Origin: Limnoperna fortunei
Taxonomy: Eukaryota > Mollusca > Bivalvia > Mytilida > Modiolidae
Reading direction: 5' to 3'
Length of the DNA: 64,000 nt
Assembly: GCA_944474755.1 (NCBI GenBank)
Contig: OX104113.1
Span: forward strand, 52,157,644-52,221,643
Shown in pieces: positions 45,900 to 57,249 of the stretch. How positions within the stretch are numbered: position 1 is the stretch's first letter; every line of letters starts with the position of its first letter. Both the position numbers and the translations under genes were made by a program. Under the pieces are notes generated by a model. It worked only from the letters and a program-made list of their open reading frames with translations, was not told where the DNA came from and did not search any database.

Positions 45900-47160
45900 A
45901 GTTTTAAGTTTTTTGTGTGTTTGAAATTATTCATTTCATTGAAATTAATAGAAGCAGACATTTTTAACAATTGTTTATGAATTTCTACCTACTCGAATTT
46001 AATCCACGATCAAATTTCGGCGATTTTCATTCATTCAGCAATGTAAACGATGAATCCATAGCGAAGTATACTGTTGAAATATCTTGCATTTATATCTCTA
46101 CAAATAATTCTTAAATAATTCTATTCAGGTTCGTCCACTAAATAACTTTCCGGCTAAGCGATACACCGCACAAGATATTTTAATCATTTACATTCTATTG
46201 TACTTGCTTAGTTTATTTTCCGAAGCGTACACGACACATGGCCGCCATATTTGTTTACGTTAGTTACAAAAAAGTTGTTCCCGACGAATCGTTGATGAAA
46301 GAATGAGCGGATCTGGGAATTCTGGTTTAGGCCTTTTAACCAATCAAAAATGCCTATAAACGTATACGAATGTAAGTTAAGGATTATTGCTCTCTAAATG
46401 TTAAGCAACCAACAAGGCGCGTAGTAGTCCCAAATCAAGTATAGAACCATCACACAACCATACATTGACCAATTCCCTACGCCGAGAAAGATTTTCATTA
46501 TCTTATATGTCAATAACAGTGGCGGATCGAGGGGGGGGGGTGGGCGTAGCGGCGTACGCCCCCCCCTTTAAAAAAAAAGAAAAGGGAGGTGAAAAACCAG
46601 CGACAAAGGCAAAAATGTTATTCCCGCCATAAATTAATGCATTAACGGTACTAATTCGTTTATTATGATATCACTGTTGTATATACTGTACCAAATAAAG
46701 GTTACTGAACACTATAAAAACCTTGTTCGTGGCCTTCCTTTTCCGATATCCCTTTTTTACTCCCCCTTTCGAAAATCCTGTATCCTCCCCTGAATAATGC
46801 AATATAATCATTCGTTTCAATCTATGTGTTTCTATTGTTTTTTTTAAAAAAAGTTTATGGCAGTTTTAATAGTTATACATTTTATTTCTTGTAAGGTTCT
46901 AGCTTGCGTTGATACTTTCCGAAATTTTGCTGTTTTCGTTTACTCTTGTTCATCCTAGTTAACAATCGTAACTCGATTTGTGTAGTTTTATACTGTGTTA
47001 ATTTTACATCCTTTATTAAATTCTCAGCTTTGACCGATTACCGATCATTACCTTATTTCTTGTAATGCTTGCAAGAATAATATTCCATATACTGCTCAGC
47101 TTTAAAGTTAATAGTTTATGTCGCTTTGTAAACTGTTTTCTTATTTAGCGCAACTAGTTA
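45900..47160. other. Intergenic, no gene recognised
   Basis: Contains the presumed 5' flank of the recombinase gene and a low-complexity patch with a G run and C run forming a stem near 46530-46565 (GGGGGGGGGG ... CGCCCCCCCC). No other feature. Confidence 0.45.
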
Positions 47161-47167
47161 TTAATAT

Positions 47168-47322
47168 AGGATTAAACACTGGGTTTTAGGAAATTATCAA
47201 TGTGTAAACTCCGGCGACTCACTCACAAAATAAATAAAGTCCGAAGGACTTTATGTGAAGTTTGTGAGGGAGTCGCCGGAGTTTACACATTGATAATTTC
47301 CTAAAACACAGTGTTTAATCCT
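47168..47322. repeat. Near-perfect fold-back element, 62-nt arms
   Basis: Arms at 47168-47229 and 47261-47322, complementary over 62 nt with two mismatches by my count. They start AGGATTAAACACTG and end CAGTGTTTAATCCT. The 31-nt centre contains a second small hairpin (AAAGTCC...GGACTTT). TAT flanks both sides, a possible short target duplication. Reads as a MITE or fold-back transposon. Confidence 0.9.
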
Positions 47323-47329
47323 TATAATT

Positions 47330-48105
47330 CTGTTAAATAATCGTTGCGATTTTTAAAACAGCAAAAACAGTTACAGAAACCCATCTAGACCTCAAAACGT
47401 ACCTAGGCCGGAAAGCGTAGGGATATGCAAAACATAGTACCAAAGGAATCGCGGTTTTGTAGATATTGATAGGAAAAAAAAACAAAATGAAACACAAAAT
47501 TGTATTTATATTATATTTTATTTGAAATCTCAATAGATTTAATTGGAAATCATTGGGGCAGAGAAAACATTGTCCCCCTCTCCCTTACGATACTTTAGGA
47601 GGACGCCATCTTGTTTACACTGGATACTGAAAATAGTCCGCTCAGAGGAAATATCGATATATAAATTATCTGAGAAGACGCTATTTAAGTGGTTTTATCC
47701 AATCAAAGCACTTAATTTATATAAATTACAACATGAATAGAATTATAGATATATAATTGTTATTGTCAATTTGGACCTATTTTTATTCGAAATAAACAGT
47801 TATACGGGTAAGAAGATTTAGTTTTAAAAAATACTGGATTTTGGTGTCAACAAAAGCTGCCATGTATTCTATACGCATTAAAATATTTATTAATAATTCT
47901 GACTTTCAAAAAGGTCTTTCGAATTTAAATTTGCATGTTCTCCTTTAGTGTCATCTTGTTCTGGATGCTATTTCTAACATCGAACAATGGAGCCAAAGCA
48001 ATTGTTGACACCATTTTGATAGATATTGACATAGACATGAGAAATCATACATAAAAGGACAATTTTAATAATATGACTAATAATGTCAAGCGTAAATTTC
48101 TGTAG
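47330..48105. other. No gene recognised
   Basis: AT-rich sequence with no coding support on either strand. Confidence 0.45.
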
Positions 48106-48109
48106 AAAA

Positions 48110-48890
48110 CCGAACTTCAGAACTTTATTTCAACGCTCAGACACAATACAGTGCAACATGAGGTACAAACGTAAACAAAACATATATACATATATGGCGA
48201 ATTGAGCAATACACAATATGAATCGCAGGGTATAAAACATAAAAGGTTATAATAATGTTAAAATTTTTCTTATACAAATCGACAGTTTTGATAATATTTT
48301 AGTGTTACATAAAGAAAATATACCTGCCATATTATGTACATTTGATGGGTTCAAATAGTATTTTGGAATAAATTTTTCCTTTAAGTTTGAGATAGTGTCA
48401 TTATTACAAATAAAATGTAATATTCGTCACACACAGCTTCGCTGCAAAAATTACATAACTTGTGTTCTTTTGGAATTTTTTTCTTTCGACCTGTTTCAAT
48501 TCGTAGCTTTAAATTTGATGTACGAAGTTTAGAAATAAATAATCTATCTTGAGAACATAGTCTTAACAAATATTCTTCTTAAATCGATTGCACATAGCTA
48601 ACCCATTTGAAATTACAAAAACCTTCACTCTGTAATTTAAACATCAGATTGTATAAGGTGGAACTGAGTCTGTTTTCACAACTTATCAACCTATTCCAGA
48701 AAGATATCATTCTCGTTTTAATTTTTACTGAAAGAGTTCCCCATAAAGCATGTAGTTTGGAGTAGATATTCTTACATTCAATATATTTTTTTAAATTTTA
48801 AATGTATCCTCTCCAGTTCAGATATATTTTCAAACCCCCAAATTTCAGAACCATAAATCAGAATAGGTTCGACTAAACTATTTCAATTAC
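48110..48890 (-). pseudogene. LINE C-terminal fragment with 3' UTR
   Basis: Minus-strand translation in several frames gives the end of a LINE ORF2: EPILIYGSEIWGFENISELE near 48840-48800, then LRTSNLKLRIETGRKKKIPK and HKLCNFCSEAVCDEYYILF (48569-48381), the cysteine-containing C-terminal motif of these LINEs. The 3' UTR continues to about 48110. It overlaps in content with the LINE at 51174-56948, so it is a separate copy of a related family. Confidence 0.75.
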
Positions 48891-48916
48891 CTTTCTGATG
48901 CAGATCTTAGCAGACT

Positions 48917-49045
48917 GGGGCATATGCACTCAATATAAAGACACATGCACTTAATATAAAGACATATGCACTCAATATAAAGGCATAAGCATCCAATATA
49001 AATACAGATGCACTCAATATAAAGACATAAGCACTCACTATAAGA
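48917..49045. repeat. Minisatellite of about 24 bp, five to six copies
   Basis: Units close to ATGCACTCAATATAAAGACA. Because 24 is a multiple of 3, the minus strand is open across it and encodes an eight-residue repeat (YIECICLY-like). That explains the 101-codon frame at 48887-49192. Confidence 0.85.
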
Positions 49046-49199
49046 TTGTTTCCACCGAATATCATGTCGATACCACCGAATATAGACAAAAAATCCCAAT
49101 GATAAGGCAGCTACGACGTTCCATATAAATAAACCATTTTGCCATGTCCTTCGGATAGAACAACAGAAACCAACATTACGATGAAAAGACAAATATTTC

Positions 49200-50110
49200 T
49201 TTTGTCAAACGTTGTGTAAACTCTACTTGGACTGCGTTCTCAGATTTCTTTGATTCTATATGATCTAAATTCTGGTCAATTTAACTGGGAAAAATCTGGG
49301 ACTAGTATTGATTTAAAGGTTCCTGGAAAAATGTATCTGTAGATTATATTGACTTTTGAATGTGGTGATCTTTTGTCCATGCATGCTTAATTGTGTACTT
49401 ATTCATCATTTTGAATTGACAAAAAAGTTACATTTTTATTACCATTATACAACAGATATATTACAATTTTAAAATGAAGAACTTTCTGTCCCTATGAAAA
49501 AATTAATTAACCACAAAATATTGAGCCTGTAATGCAGAACAGCCTAGTCAACGGTAATAACACTTAATGTCTTTATGTTCTCAGAAAAAATAATTAAAAA
49601 AAAAGATAAAAATACCGTTTGCATTTGATTTAATTACATAGACATAAAACCGATAACGACTAATTACTTAGAACTGATGTAATTCAGAACTTTCCATAGT
49701 TACAGTGGTGCTGCTTGATTCTCCTTACATCTCTAAATGATATGTTATCATTGTTTTTAACTTTTCCTATTAGTCGAAATCACCTTTTCAAACCAAATGT
49801 TCGTGTATTAATAAATGTACTGTCAGCATGCTATCAATTAACAGTCGACAAGTACTATCTTACTACTTCTTAAAGGTCACTTTAATTAAGGATAATGTAG
49901 AGACTTGAATGGATTTGAATACGTCAATAATACAAATTATAACTTTTGACTGAGAAATTGCAATTAAAAAAGTAATAAGTGGAATCGATGATTAAAAATA
50001 GTTCAAAAATGAATTACTCCTACCTCAAGTTTTGCAATAGCGTAAAGATTCGAATTTACCTTAAAGTATCAAAGGTACTTGTATGAGTTTTATTCCACTT
50101 AATGAATGAA
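49200..50110. other. No gene recognised
   Basis: AT-rich; nothing supported. Confidence 0.5.
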
Positions 50111-50114
50111 CTCT

Positions 50115-50375
50115 TGTTTTTAATGGCAGAAGGGGTCTCTACGGCAGTGCCTCCCAACTAAAGTTGCGGGTTCGAGTCTCACAGTGGGCTGGTGTGCTCG
50201 ACTCCAATCTTAACTGACAAGAATTGCCAGTTTTCCTACCAAAGTTCGCGGGTTTTCTCCAGGTACTCCGGTTTCCTCCCTGAATACAAATAATAGAAAC
50301 TAGAAACTGGACCCCCCGATAGAGCTGAAAAATTGCTGAATCTCTCAGCCTCCCCCCAAACAAAAATGTGTTAGG
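50115..50375 (+). mobile_element. tRNA-derived SINE, plus-strand copy
   Basis: The B-box region reads GTTGCGGGTTCGAGTCTCAC (about 50162-50181). It is followed by TTGCCAGTTTTCCTACC, GCGGGTTTTCTCCAGGTACT, CCGGTTTCCTCC and AGAGCTGAAAAATTGCTGAA, the same order as the SINE at 30500-30775. The head upstream of the B-box is diverged. Confidence 0.75.
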
Positions 50376-50379
50376 AGCT

Positions 50380-50755
50380 ATTATTAAATAGTACCTTGCA
50401 CATGTTCAGATAAGAGTAAATCGATATACGTTACATTGTTTATCGCTACTTAAAAACATATTTTATTTATTTGTCAATCACTTCTATTGAAAACGATCTT
50501 AGTGTTTGACATAGCTTTGCTTTTAGATGGTAGAGTGCAAAAAAGTAAATTATTATATAAGTTTTTTTTTAGTTCTGCATTTAATTGAAAGTATAATATA
50601 TGGCTAACATTATAAGGGTATTAAAAATTTAATTTGCAACACACTACAGGAAAATATCAAAGCAAAGCAACTCAGTGCAGCTCCTGTTTATATTTTTAAA
50701 TCATTTATGATTTTTAAAAAATTACTTAACAAGGCATAATGGGATAGAATGGTGG
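50380..50755. other. No gene recognised
   Basis: AT-rich spacer. Confidence 0.5.
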
Positions 50756-50756
50756 C

Positions 50757-51172
50757 ATATATCTGCCCCTACTTGTCACATAATTAAGTAAACATATTTT
50801 GTGAAATAAGTCGACTTGTCACTTAATTAAGTCTACTTGTCACATATTTAAGTAAACTTGTCAGATAATAAAGATATATTATTTTTAGGAAAAATTTACG
50901 GTATTTTGCGTTTTTGCCCTTTACATGACATACATAAGTTGACATAACTATCTGACAAGTATACTTGTGTATCTGACAAGTTGACTTATTTATCTGGAAT
51001 GTGAATTTAATTATCGGACAAGTAGACTTATTTATTTGGCATGTGAACTTTATTATCTGGCAAGTAGATTTATTTATCTAACAACTCAACTTGTCAGATA
51101 ATTATGTCAACATGCAGATAAATATAAGTCTACTTGTCGGATAAATAAGTCTACTTGTCAGATAGTTATGTC
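50757..51172. repeat. Inverted 21-bp minisatellite element, copy 2
   Basis: Opens with the same TATATCTGCCCCTACTTGTC segment as the copy at 532. It contains the same central TTTGCGTTTTTGCCCTTTACATG-like segment and the forward, inverted, forward arrangement of units. The right end is cut off at about 51172, directly against the LINE C-terminal frame. Confidence 0.8.
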
Positions 51173-51173
51173 A

Positions 51174-52250
51174 TCAAAATTTTGTAATGATGATTCTATC
51201 TGCTGTATTAAGTCTCATCAGGTATGGTTCTAACATAAACTTACTTTTAAACATTGAGTAAAAATCATCTCGAGAAGTATTTATTGTTTGCGAGAACCAG
51301 CGCTGAATAAACTGATCACTTAGTGTTTGTTTAATAATAGATTTAAGATTAGATCGATCGAGCGGAATCCGATTGTCCCACATAAAACTCAAGCCACATC
51401 CATTTAAAATAGATTTTACATATGATATCCATTTAAATTTCTCTGGATTCTTTTCGTGTAGTTTAAGCATTAGTCTATATAAAATAGATGACAGTTTATT
51501 GTTGTTCAGAAGTAGACTATTCCAAAACAATACCATCATATAACAATTTCTAGTGGGTATCGAATCAGCTTCCCATAGACCATGTAGTTTGGGGTGCTGG
51601 TACAAACGTTTAATATTTTTTTGCAGAACTGTAAATGCGTTTTTTCAATAGTCTCCTTATTTTCAAAACCCCAGACCTCAAATGAGTACAATAAAATAGG
51701 CGCCACTAAAATGCGTTGAAAAGATTCAATTGTAAGTCTATAGGTATACTTATATTTTGGATTTTTTTTATACAAAGCATATTCGTGCAGTTTTTTCTTT
51801 CAGTACAAAAACTACCGTGATAATTAAAGACTATTCCAAGATACGAATAAGAATTTTGAATATCAATATCATGAAAAAACAGTTTAAATTTGTAACTCTG
51901 AGTTGGTTTTCTCTTACTGAAGACCACGAATTTAGTTTTTTCTGTATTTACCTTTAGTTTCCACATTTCACAATACTGTTCAAAAATATTTAGAGCGTTT
52001 TTCAGGCCATTAGCGCTTTCTGACAACAATACTGTATCATCAGCATACAATAACAGAAATAGTTTCATATACATATTTAATTCATTTTGACATAGTTCAT
52101 CAAACTTTTCCAAGCTATCTATATTATTAACTACAAAATATTCCTCCAGGTCATTCAGAAAAAAATGACAAATGAAACGGAGATAAATTTTCTCCCTGCT
52201 CCACCCCTATTTTACAGGTAAAGACATCATTTCAATTTTCAATACAATTT
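51174..52250 (-). pseudogene. LINE reverse transcriptase, catalytic and C-terminal part
   Basis: The 3' third of the minus-strand LINE. GVEQGENLSPF (about 52195) is the V-x-Q-G-x-x-L-S-P motif. LLYADDTVLLSESANGLKNA (52060-52000) holds the catalytic YADD box, followed by WKLKVNTEKTKFVVFSKRKP, YSYLGIVFNYHGSF and LVAPILLYSFEVWGFENKE (about 51690). A long C-terminal region (51605-51174) is in a different frame. Frameshifts near 51770 and 51600. It ends abruptly against the minisatellite element before the usual cysteine motif. Confidence 0.85.
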
Positions 52251-52940
52251 CAGTCGAGAAACCGGGGCTTGTGATGTCCGGAAATGATTCATGTTCGAAC
52301 CGGAATCGATATCGGTTTATATATTTCAGTTAATTTCCTGTGTTACATTGGATTAATAAAATTGTGTTTCTTCATTGCATTTCATATATAAATCTTATTT
52401 TTAAGTACGTATTTTGATTTTTATTAAAATAAAAATGTTTACTGTTATATTTCTTGTTTAATTTTATACACGAGGATTGATAAGTATAATTGCATTACGT
52501 AATTATGTCAATGGCCTCGATTCGGATTTGATAGCATTTTATTGGCGCACATTTAAATTAATTAAAACCTACTTCAACAAATTTGCCTACAAATGAGTAC
52601 ATATTAAATACAAATTGATAAAATTAGGTTAATTATTAGGGATTATATCATTAAAGATCAAGCTTGGCATTTTTCAGGTATGGCTTCGATCTTTACACCT
52701 TTTACGACCAATTAGTCATGCAAGCTGTCAATAATTTTAGTTCGAGTTATTCATGGTTTTTTCAATGGATTTTTAGTATTGGGACTGCTGATTTAGTTCG
52801 AGTTTTCGAGAAATCGGTGTTCGAGAAATCGAAGTTATTTTAACATTGATTATATAGGGGGGAAAATCCGTACTTTGATAGGTGTTCGAGAAATCCCGGG
52901 TGTTCGAGCCATCCGAGTTCGAGCTACTGAAGTTCGACTG
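52251..52940. mobile_element. Insertion with CAGTCGA / TCGACTG ends inside the LINE
   Basis: A 690-bp segment that interrupts LINE coding between YVKY and the following CIENW-like codons. It starts CAGTCGAGAAACCGG and ends GAAGTTCGACTG. The right end is rich in TTCGAGAAATC/GTTCGAG repeats, a composition I recall from pogo/Tc1-like mollusc elements. No transposase frame. The class is an inference from the short inverted ends; the flanking target duplication is not clean. Confidence 0.6.
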
Positions 52941-53414
52941 TATTTTACATATGATTTAACGTTTTTGTACATATATATTACAGCAAAAATTTTACCTGTA
53001 ATATTTGATCGTATCAGTTTTTGCCATAAACCCGCTCTCCATACAGTGTCAAATGCGCTTTTAAAATCAATTAAAAGTGCAAAAAAGCTTTTTGCCAGCT
53101 GAAAAATATATAGAGATCAAAGAAAAGAGGACAAACATATTATCAACAGTAGAAAACCCCCTTCTTAATCCTGCCTGATATTTAGAAATTAGTTTAATGT
53201 GATCTGCAAAATCATTTAATCGAGTATTCAGAATAGACGTACATGTTTTACTAAAACAGGAATTTAAGGTTATTCCCCTGTTTGCTGCGGGGTCACTTCG
53301 GAGTCCTTTATTTTTAAAGATAGGGGTCAATATACCCATACACCATCCATCGGGAATTACGCCTTTGTCAAGAATTAAGTTAAATAATCTAACATAAATA
53401 GGCATAAGGTCATT
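52941..53414 (-). pseudogene. LINE reverse transcriptase, fingers/palm part
   Basis: Minus-strand frames read MPIYVRLFNLILDKGVIPDG (from 53405), TPIFKNKG, ANRGITLNSCFSKTCTSILN, then QAGLRRGFSTVDNMFVL (to about 53120) and FKSAFDTVWRAGLWQKLI (about 53080-53010). This continues the LINE from 54224 across the 809-bp insertion. Confidence 0.85.
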
Positions 53415-54223
53415 ATTCTGCCTTGGAAGCCGCAGATAGCATTACCAGTCAAAATACCATTTTCAAATTTTATTTCGAAGTTCATGAAACATGTTGAAGT
53501 AGTATATTGAACATCAAGTGGTAAAAGACTACAAGAAAAATACAAAGGTCTTAAGTAACTCAACAGATATTTGCAAAAAGACATATACATGTACAAAAAG
53601 ACATATAAAAGATAACCTCATATCAAAACTATACCTCAAAATACCAATTTAAAAGTCTAGCACTATAACTAAGCCAAAATTAAGCAACTATATGATATAT
53701 GCTAAAAAGCTTTAATTGCTGTACGTAGGTAAATTTTCTCTTGTACAAGTGTTAATAGAGCTCGTATACTAAATACCTCAATTAGAATATATTGGCACGA
53801 AAATGTTAATAAATGTATCTGGTTGTACAAATTAGAAAATATGGATGCATCAAAGGCACTTGTTTCAGAAAAAAAATTACCCCTATACTCTAATATAACA
53901 CAGGGTAATTTTTTTTGAAACAAGTGCCTGTGGGATGCATGTAAAACAAAGTGTGTAATTACTTTAAGTGTCAAAAGCACACAAGCAAGCCATTGGTTTT
54001 CGGGTAATACTAAACATTTAAACCCTATTTTATCGCGAATAGGGTAGAAAATACAAATACAGTGTACATAAACTTACAGTGTGAGCTGACATGGTTAGGT
54101 ACAACTTTACTTTACAAATATCAGGGGACTTCTACATACAGGGAAACGAAACGGGTAAAACAAAGGTATGAATGTACTACAACCTAGAGTACAAAATTTG
54201 ATTGTTACACTGGGGGCAGTACA
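53415..54223. mobile_element. 809-bp insertion with 6-bp target duplication
   Basis: GTCATT occurs immediately on both sides (53409-53414 and 54224-54229). Removing the segment and one copy restores an open LINE frame (KYTLNDLMPIYVRLF). The termini read ATTCTGCC and GGGGCAGTACA, a weak inverted pair (TGTACTGCC versus ATTCTGCC). The interior has a long hairpin at 53845-53940 and no recognised coding. It could be a non-autonomous DNA element or a solo LTR. Confidence 0.75.
53845..53940. repeat. Hairpin inside the 809-bp insertion, 39-nt arms
   Basis: Arms 53845-53883 and 53902-53940, containing GGCACTTGTTTCAGAAAAAA and its inverted partner, with a few mismatches and an 18-nt loop. Confidence 0.85.
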
Positions 54224-54930
54224 GTCATTTAGGGTGTATTTTAGATATTGGTTTAAAATATCGTCGTCTCCAGGCGATTTACCATTTTTGAGATTATTTA
54301 ATACGACCTTCTGGATTTCTTCTTCTGTGATGGGACAATTCAAAAAGTTTTGAGCTTGTTCCGGAATATTATCAAAGTTAAGATTTAATTCCGTACAATC
54401 TTCCAAATCTACATCATCATTAAGGTTTTTAAAGTGATTGTTTAAGGTCTCAATATCTATATCACTATTACTTGTTTTAACATTTTCTCTTACACTATTT
54501 AGTATTTTCCAAAAGGATTTCGAGTCTTTTAGAGAGGTATTCCTTAATTTGTTGGCGAATGCATGTTGATATTTAGCTTATTCAGAGTTTAAGGTGGATT
54601 TATAATTTTTTCTTTCTTGAAGCATTTTTGTCTATTTTCGGCATTTTTCACAAAGCTATAGCGTTTCCGCGCTTTATGAAATTTTTTCCTATTTACTGCA
54701 CATTTCTTATTAAACCATGGTTTTGAGTTACTATGTTTTTTTTAAGTTTTGACTACCATAAAATTTGCCAAATGTTTCGTGCGCAGCGCATCTAAAATTA
54801 TCTGCTATTTTATTAACTACGTGTATACTATTCACATCACTCTGTTGTATAACATGCCTCGATGATAAACTATCGGATTCGTTCAACACATCTTGTATAA
54901 CTCCGTTTTTGATCTTCATGAACATAATTC
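54224..54930 (-). pseudogene. LINE ORF2 linker and N-terminal RT region
   Basis: Minus strand: a linker frame at 54925-54731, then LNCPITEEEIQKVVLNNLKN and GKSPGDDDILNQYLKYTLN (54340-54230), the conserved helical region just before the RT fingers. It stops being open at the insertion at 54223. Confidence 0.8.
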
Positions 54931-54939
54931 ACAAAGTTA

Positions 54940-55930
54940 TTTGTTTTCTTACCATTCCAATTTACATACAATTGATTTGGGGGATTAGTAGTGTTGGAAG
55001 TATTAACAGGTAATTGACAATTAAACATGAAATCAATCATACAGTGACAATTAATCGGACAAGTTTGGGAGACGGTAAATACAGTGGTTCAAACATTTTT
55101 GTAATCAGGGGAAATAACTGTGATGTTCCGATGAGATAGTCTACGACACTTGCATCTTTACATGTTTTAGCCCTATACCTTTATCTTCAACAATTCTAGA
55201 GTTCGCAATATACAAATTAACTTTTCTACATAAATTCAATAATTTATTACCATAATTATTTGGTTTACACTGACACCGAGTTACTCTTTGTGGAGGGACA
55301 TTGTCCCGTCATAGATTTTGATAATCAAACATATAATTAACAATTTCAGAATCATCTTCAATACTGAACATGTCAAGTAAATGTATCATCTGGTACAATA
55401 AAATCATCGAGGACACCTGTTTTTACATTAAAATCACCAATAAGTGCATGGGCATAATACATTTTTTTAAACAACTCTTGGAATTCATTTTCTATTTCAT
55501 CAAAGCTTCTTTATTAGAATATTTAGAGTTTTCTGGGGGCACATAGATAGAGCTTAATCATACATCACTTTTAACTCGCAGTATTTCACCTGAAATTTCA
55601 AACCACAGGACTAATTCGCTTTCAGTTACAATAAATTTGATATAATCTTTAATATTAGTTTTATAAATAATTGCAATTGCACCGGAGTCGTTTTTTATTT
55701 GTATCTATTTTTTGTTTAGTATAAGTAATCAGTAGGAACATTTAACACATCGAGATCTGAGATCTTTACGAATATACATATGTCATGGGTTTGGATAATT
55801 TCAATAAAATCAGGATATATAAGTTTCTTTTTTAAACCACAAACATTCAAATAACAAAATTTTAAGTTAGTGTTATTACAAAGTAGCTTGTTTTCTAATT
55901 TACCAGTACAATTTTGTATATTTTCGATAT
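54940..55930 (-). pseudogene. LINE ORF2 endonuclease domain, heavily mutated
   Basis: Broken minus-strand frames carry an LNVCGLKKKLIYPDF start (about 55850), a G-D-F-N-V-like segment near 55430, and further AP-endonuclease-like pieces. There is no continuous frame. Identity rests mostly on position between ORF1 and the RT. Confidence 0.6.
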
Positions 55931-55989
55931 GAACACATAGCCCTCTTGTACCATACTCCTATCTAGGAGGTACAGCATTATTAGTTGAC

Positions 55990-56948
55990 CGCGGATGAAA
56001 TCGTCTCACATTAATATAGAGTTTGTCATCCCTAGTGTAGCAGCAATATGTCGTTTGCTCTTTGCATCCAGCATAATTGGGATCACATTCCGTCGTCTTT
56101 CTACTACTTCCATAGGAAATTGTTCATGCACCGAGTAAAATTCACTGTCTTTTAATTTCTCACGTGCTGTTTTTAGGACTTTGTTCCGGTCTTGGTGTCT
56201 CTCAAATTTTGCAACCATATTGCGTGGCTGATTATTCGGTCTCGGTTTCGGTCGACTGACAACATGGAATGGAATATTTTCATCTATTCCTAATTCTTCT
56301 TTAAGAAATGATTGTAGTTTTTCCTCTGTATTTTATTCGTGTCCGTTAGTTTCTGGTATCTCTTTAACGATTAAATTGTCTCTCATTGATCTCGTTTGAG
56401 AATCTATAACTGACTCTTTTAGTTTACAATTTTTATCGTAAAGCCACCTATTACCGTCCTGAAGCTTGTTCATTCTACATGTACCCTCAATATCGTCCAT
56501 ATGCTTCGAGCCGTTTGCAGCTTCCATCTGGTTACATTGTAATTGTCTTTTCACCTGCTCCAACTCTCAGGTTACAGTATTACAAATTTTGTCTAGGTTA
56601 GACATTCTTAGACATAAATCGTCGAGTACATCCAACTTAGTATGTTTTCTGTTTACATCATTCGTGAATTTGTCCAATCTGTCATAAACCAGCTGGTGTT
56701 GTATAAGGGCCTGGTGGTTGGTTTGGCGTGTATGGTGTATTAGGATAATTAAACCCTTGTAATGTCTGATTTGCCGCAGTAAACACGCTACTAAGTGAAC
56801 TATGATCATTACTCGGTATAGTAACTGTGTTGATTATGTGCTCTGATGTGTTAGTTCCCGACATGTTTACTTTATTAAGTTTACTTGCCTTGCCCGAGGG
56901 TGATGGTGTAGATTTTCCACTGTTTATACGTTTGTTAGATTTTCCCAT
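55990..56948 (-). pseudogene. LINE ORF1 protein
   Basis: Starts with ATG at 56948 (MGKSNKRINSGKSTPSPSGK), a basic serine-rich N-terminus, then a proline-rich segment, a coiled coil (LDKFTNDVNRKHTKLDVLDD; EQVKRQLQCNQMEA), the RRM-like motif SMRDNLIVKEIPET (about 56380), IPFHVVSRPKPRPNNQPRN, and VHEQFPMEVVERRRNVIPIM (56130-56070). The frame shifts near 56690 and stops occur near 56565 and 56335. Coiled coil plus RRM is the usual LINE ORF1 layout. It is the 5' part of the 51174-56948 element. Confidence 0.8.
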
Positions 56949-57149
56949 TTATGTAATCCATAAAATCCATAGCACATCATTCTATCTGGTGCATGCAACT
57001 ATTGCACAAATAAAAAAGTAATTTTTAACCACAAGTTTGGTCCAGAAGTAACATTTATCAGAAATTTTTATGCTAGTTTTTTTCTGTCGTCCGGCATGTC
57101 CGCCATCATGAGACTGCAACACTCGTGCAGTTGTGTGTTTAAATTTTCT

Positions 57150-57245
57150 TATGTCTAATGTTTCTGTAGATTAAAATATTAATATCCAATAAAGTCGTAT
57201 AGTGCTGAAAGTACATAGTAAAAAAATATATATCTAAAATATGTC
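57150..57245 (+). repeat. Single copy of the 63395-63545 tandem unit
   Basis: ATATCCAATAAAGTCGTATA followed by GTGCTGAAAGTACATAG matches the unit repeated at 63395-63545. Confidence 0.65.
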
Positions 57246-57249
57246 TTGC

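Noticed and set aside
48887..49192. 101-codon ORF with repeated cysteine peptide as a secreted protein gene
   Set aside because: It is the translation of a 24-bp minisatellite; no promoter, splice or homology support.
51205..51225. Minus-strand CTGATGAG as a hammerhead core
   Set aside because: Lies in LINE coding sequence with no GAAAC and no stem I partner.
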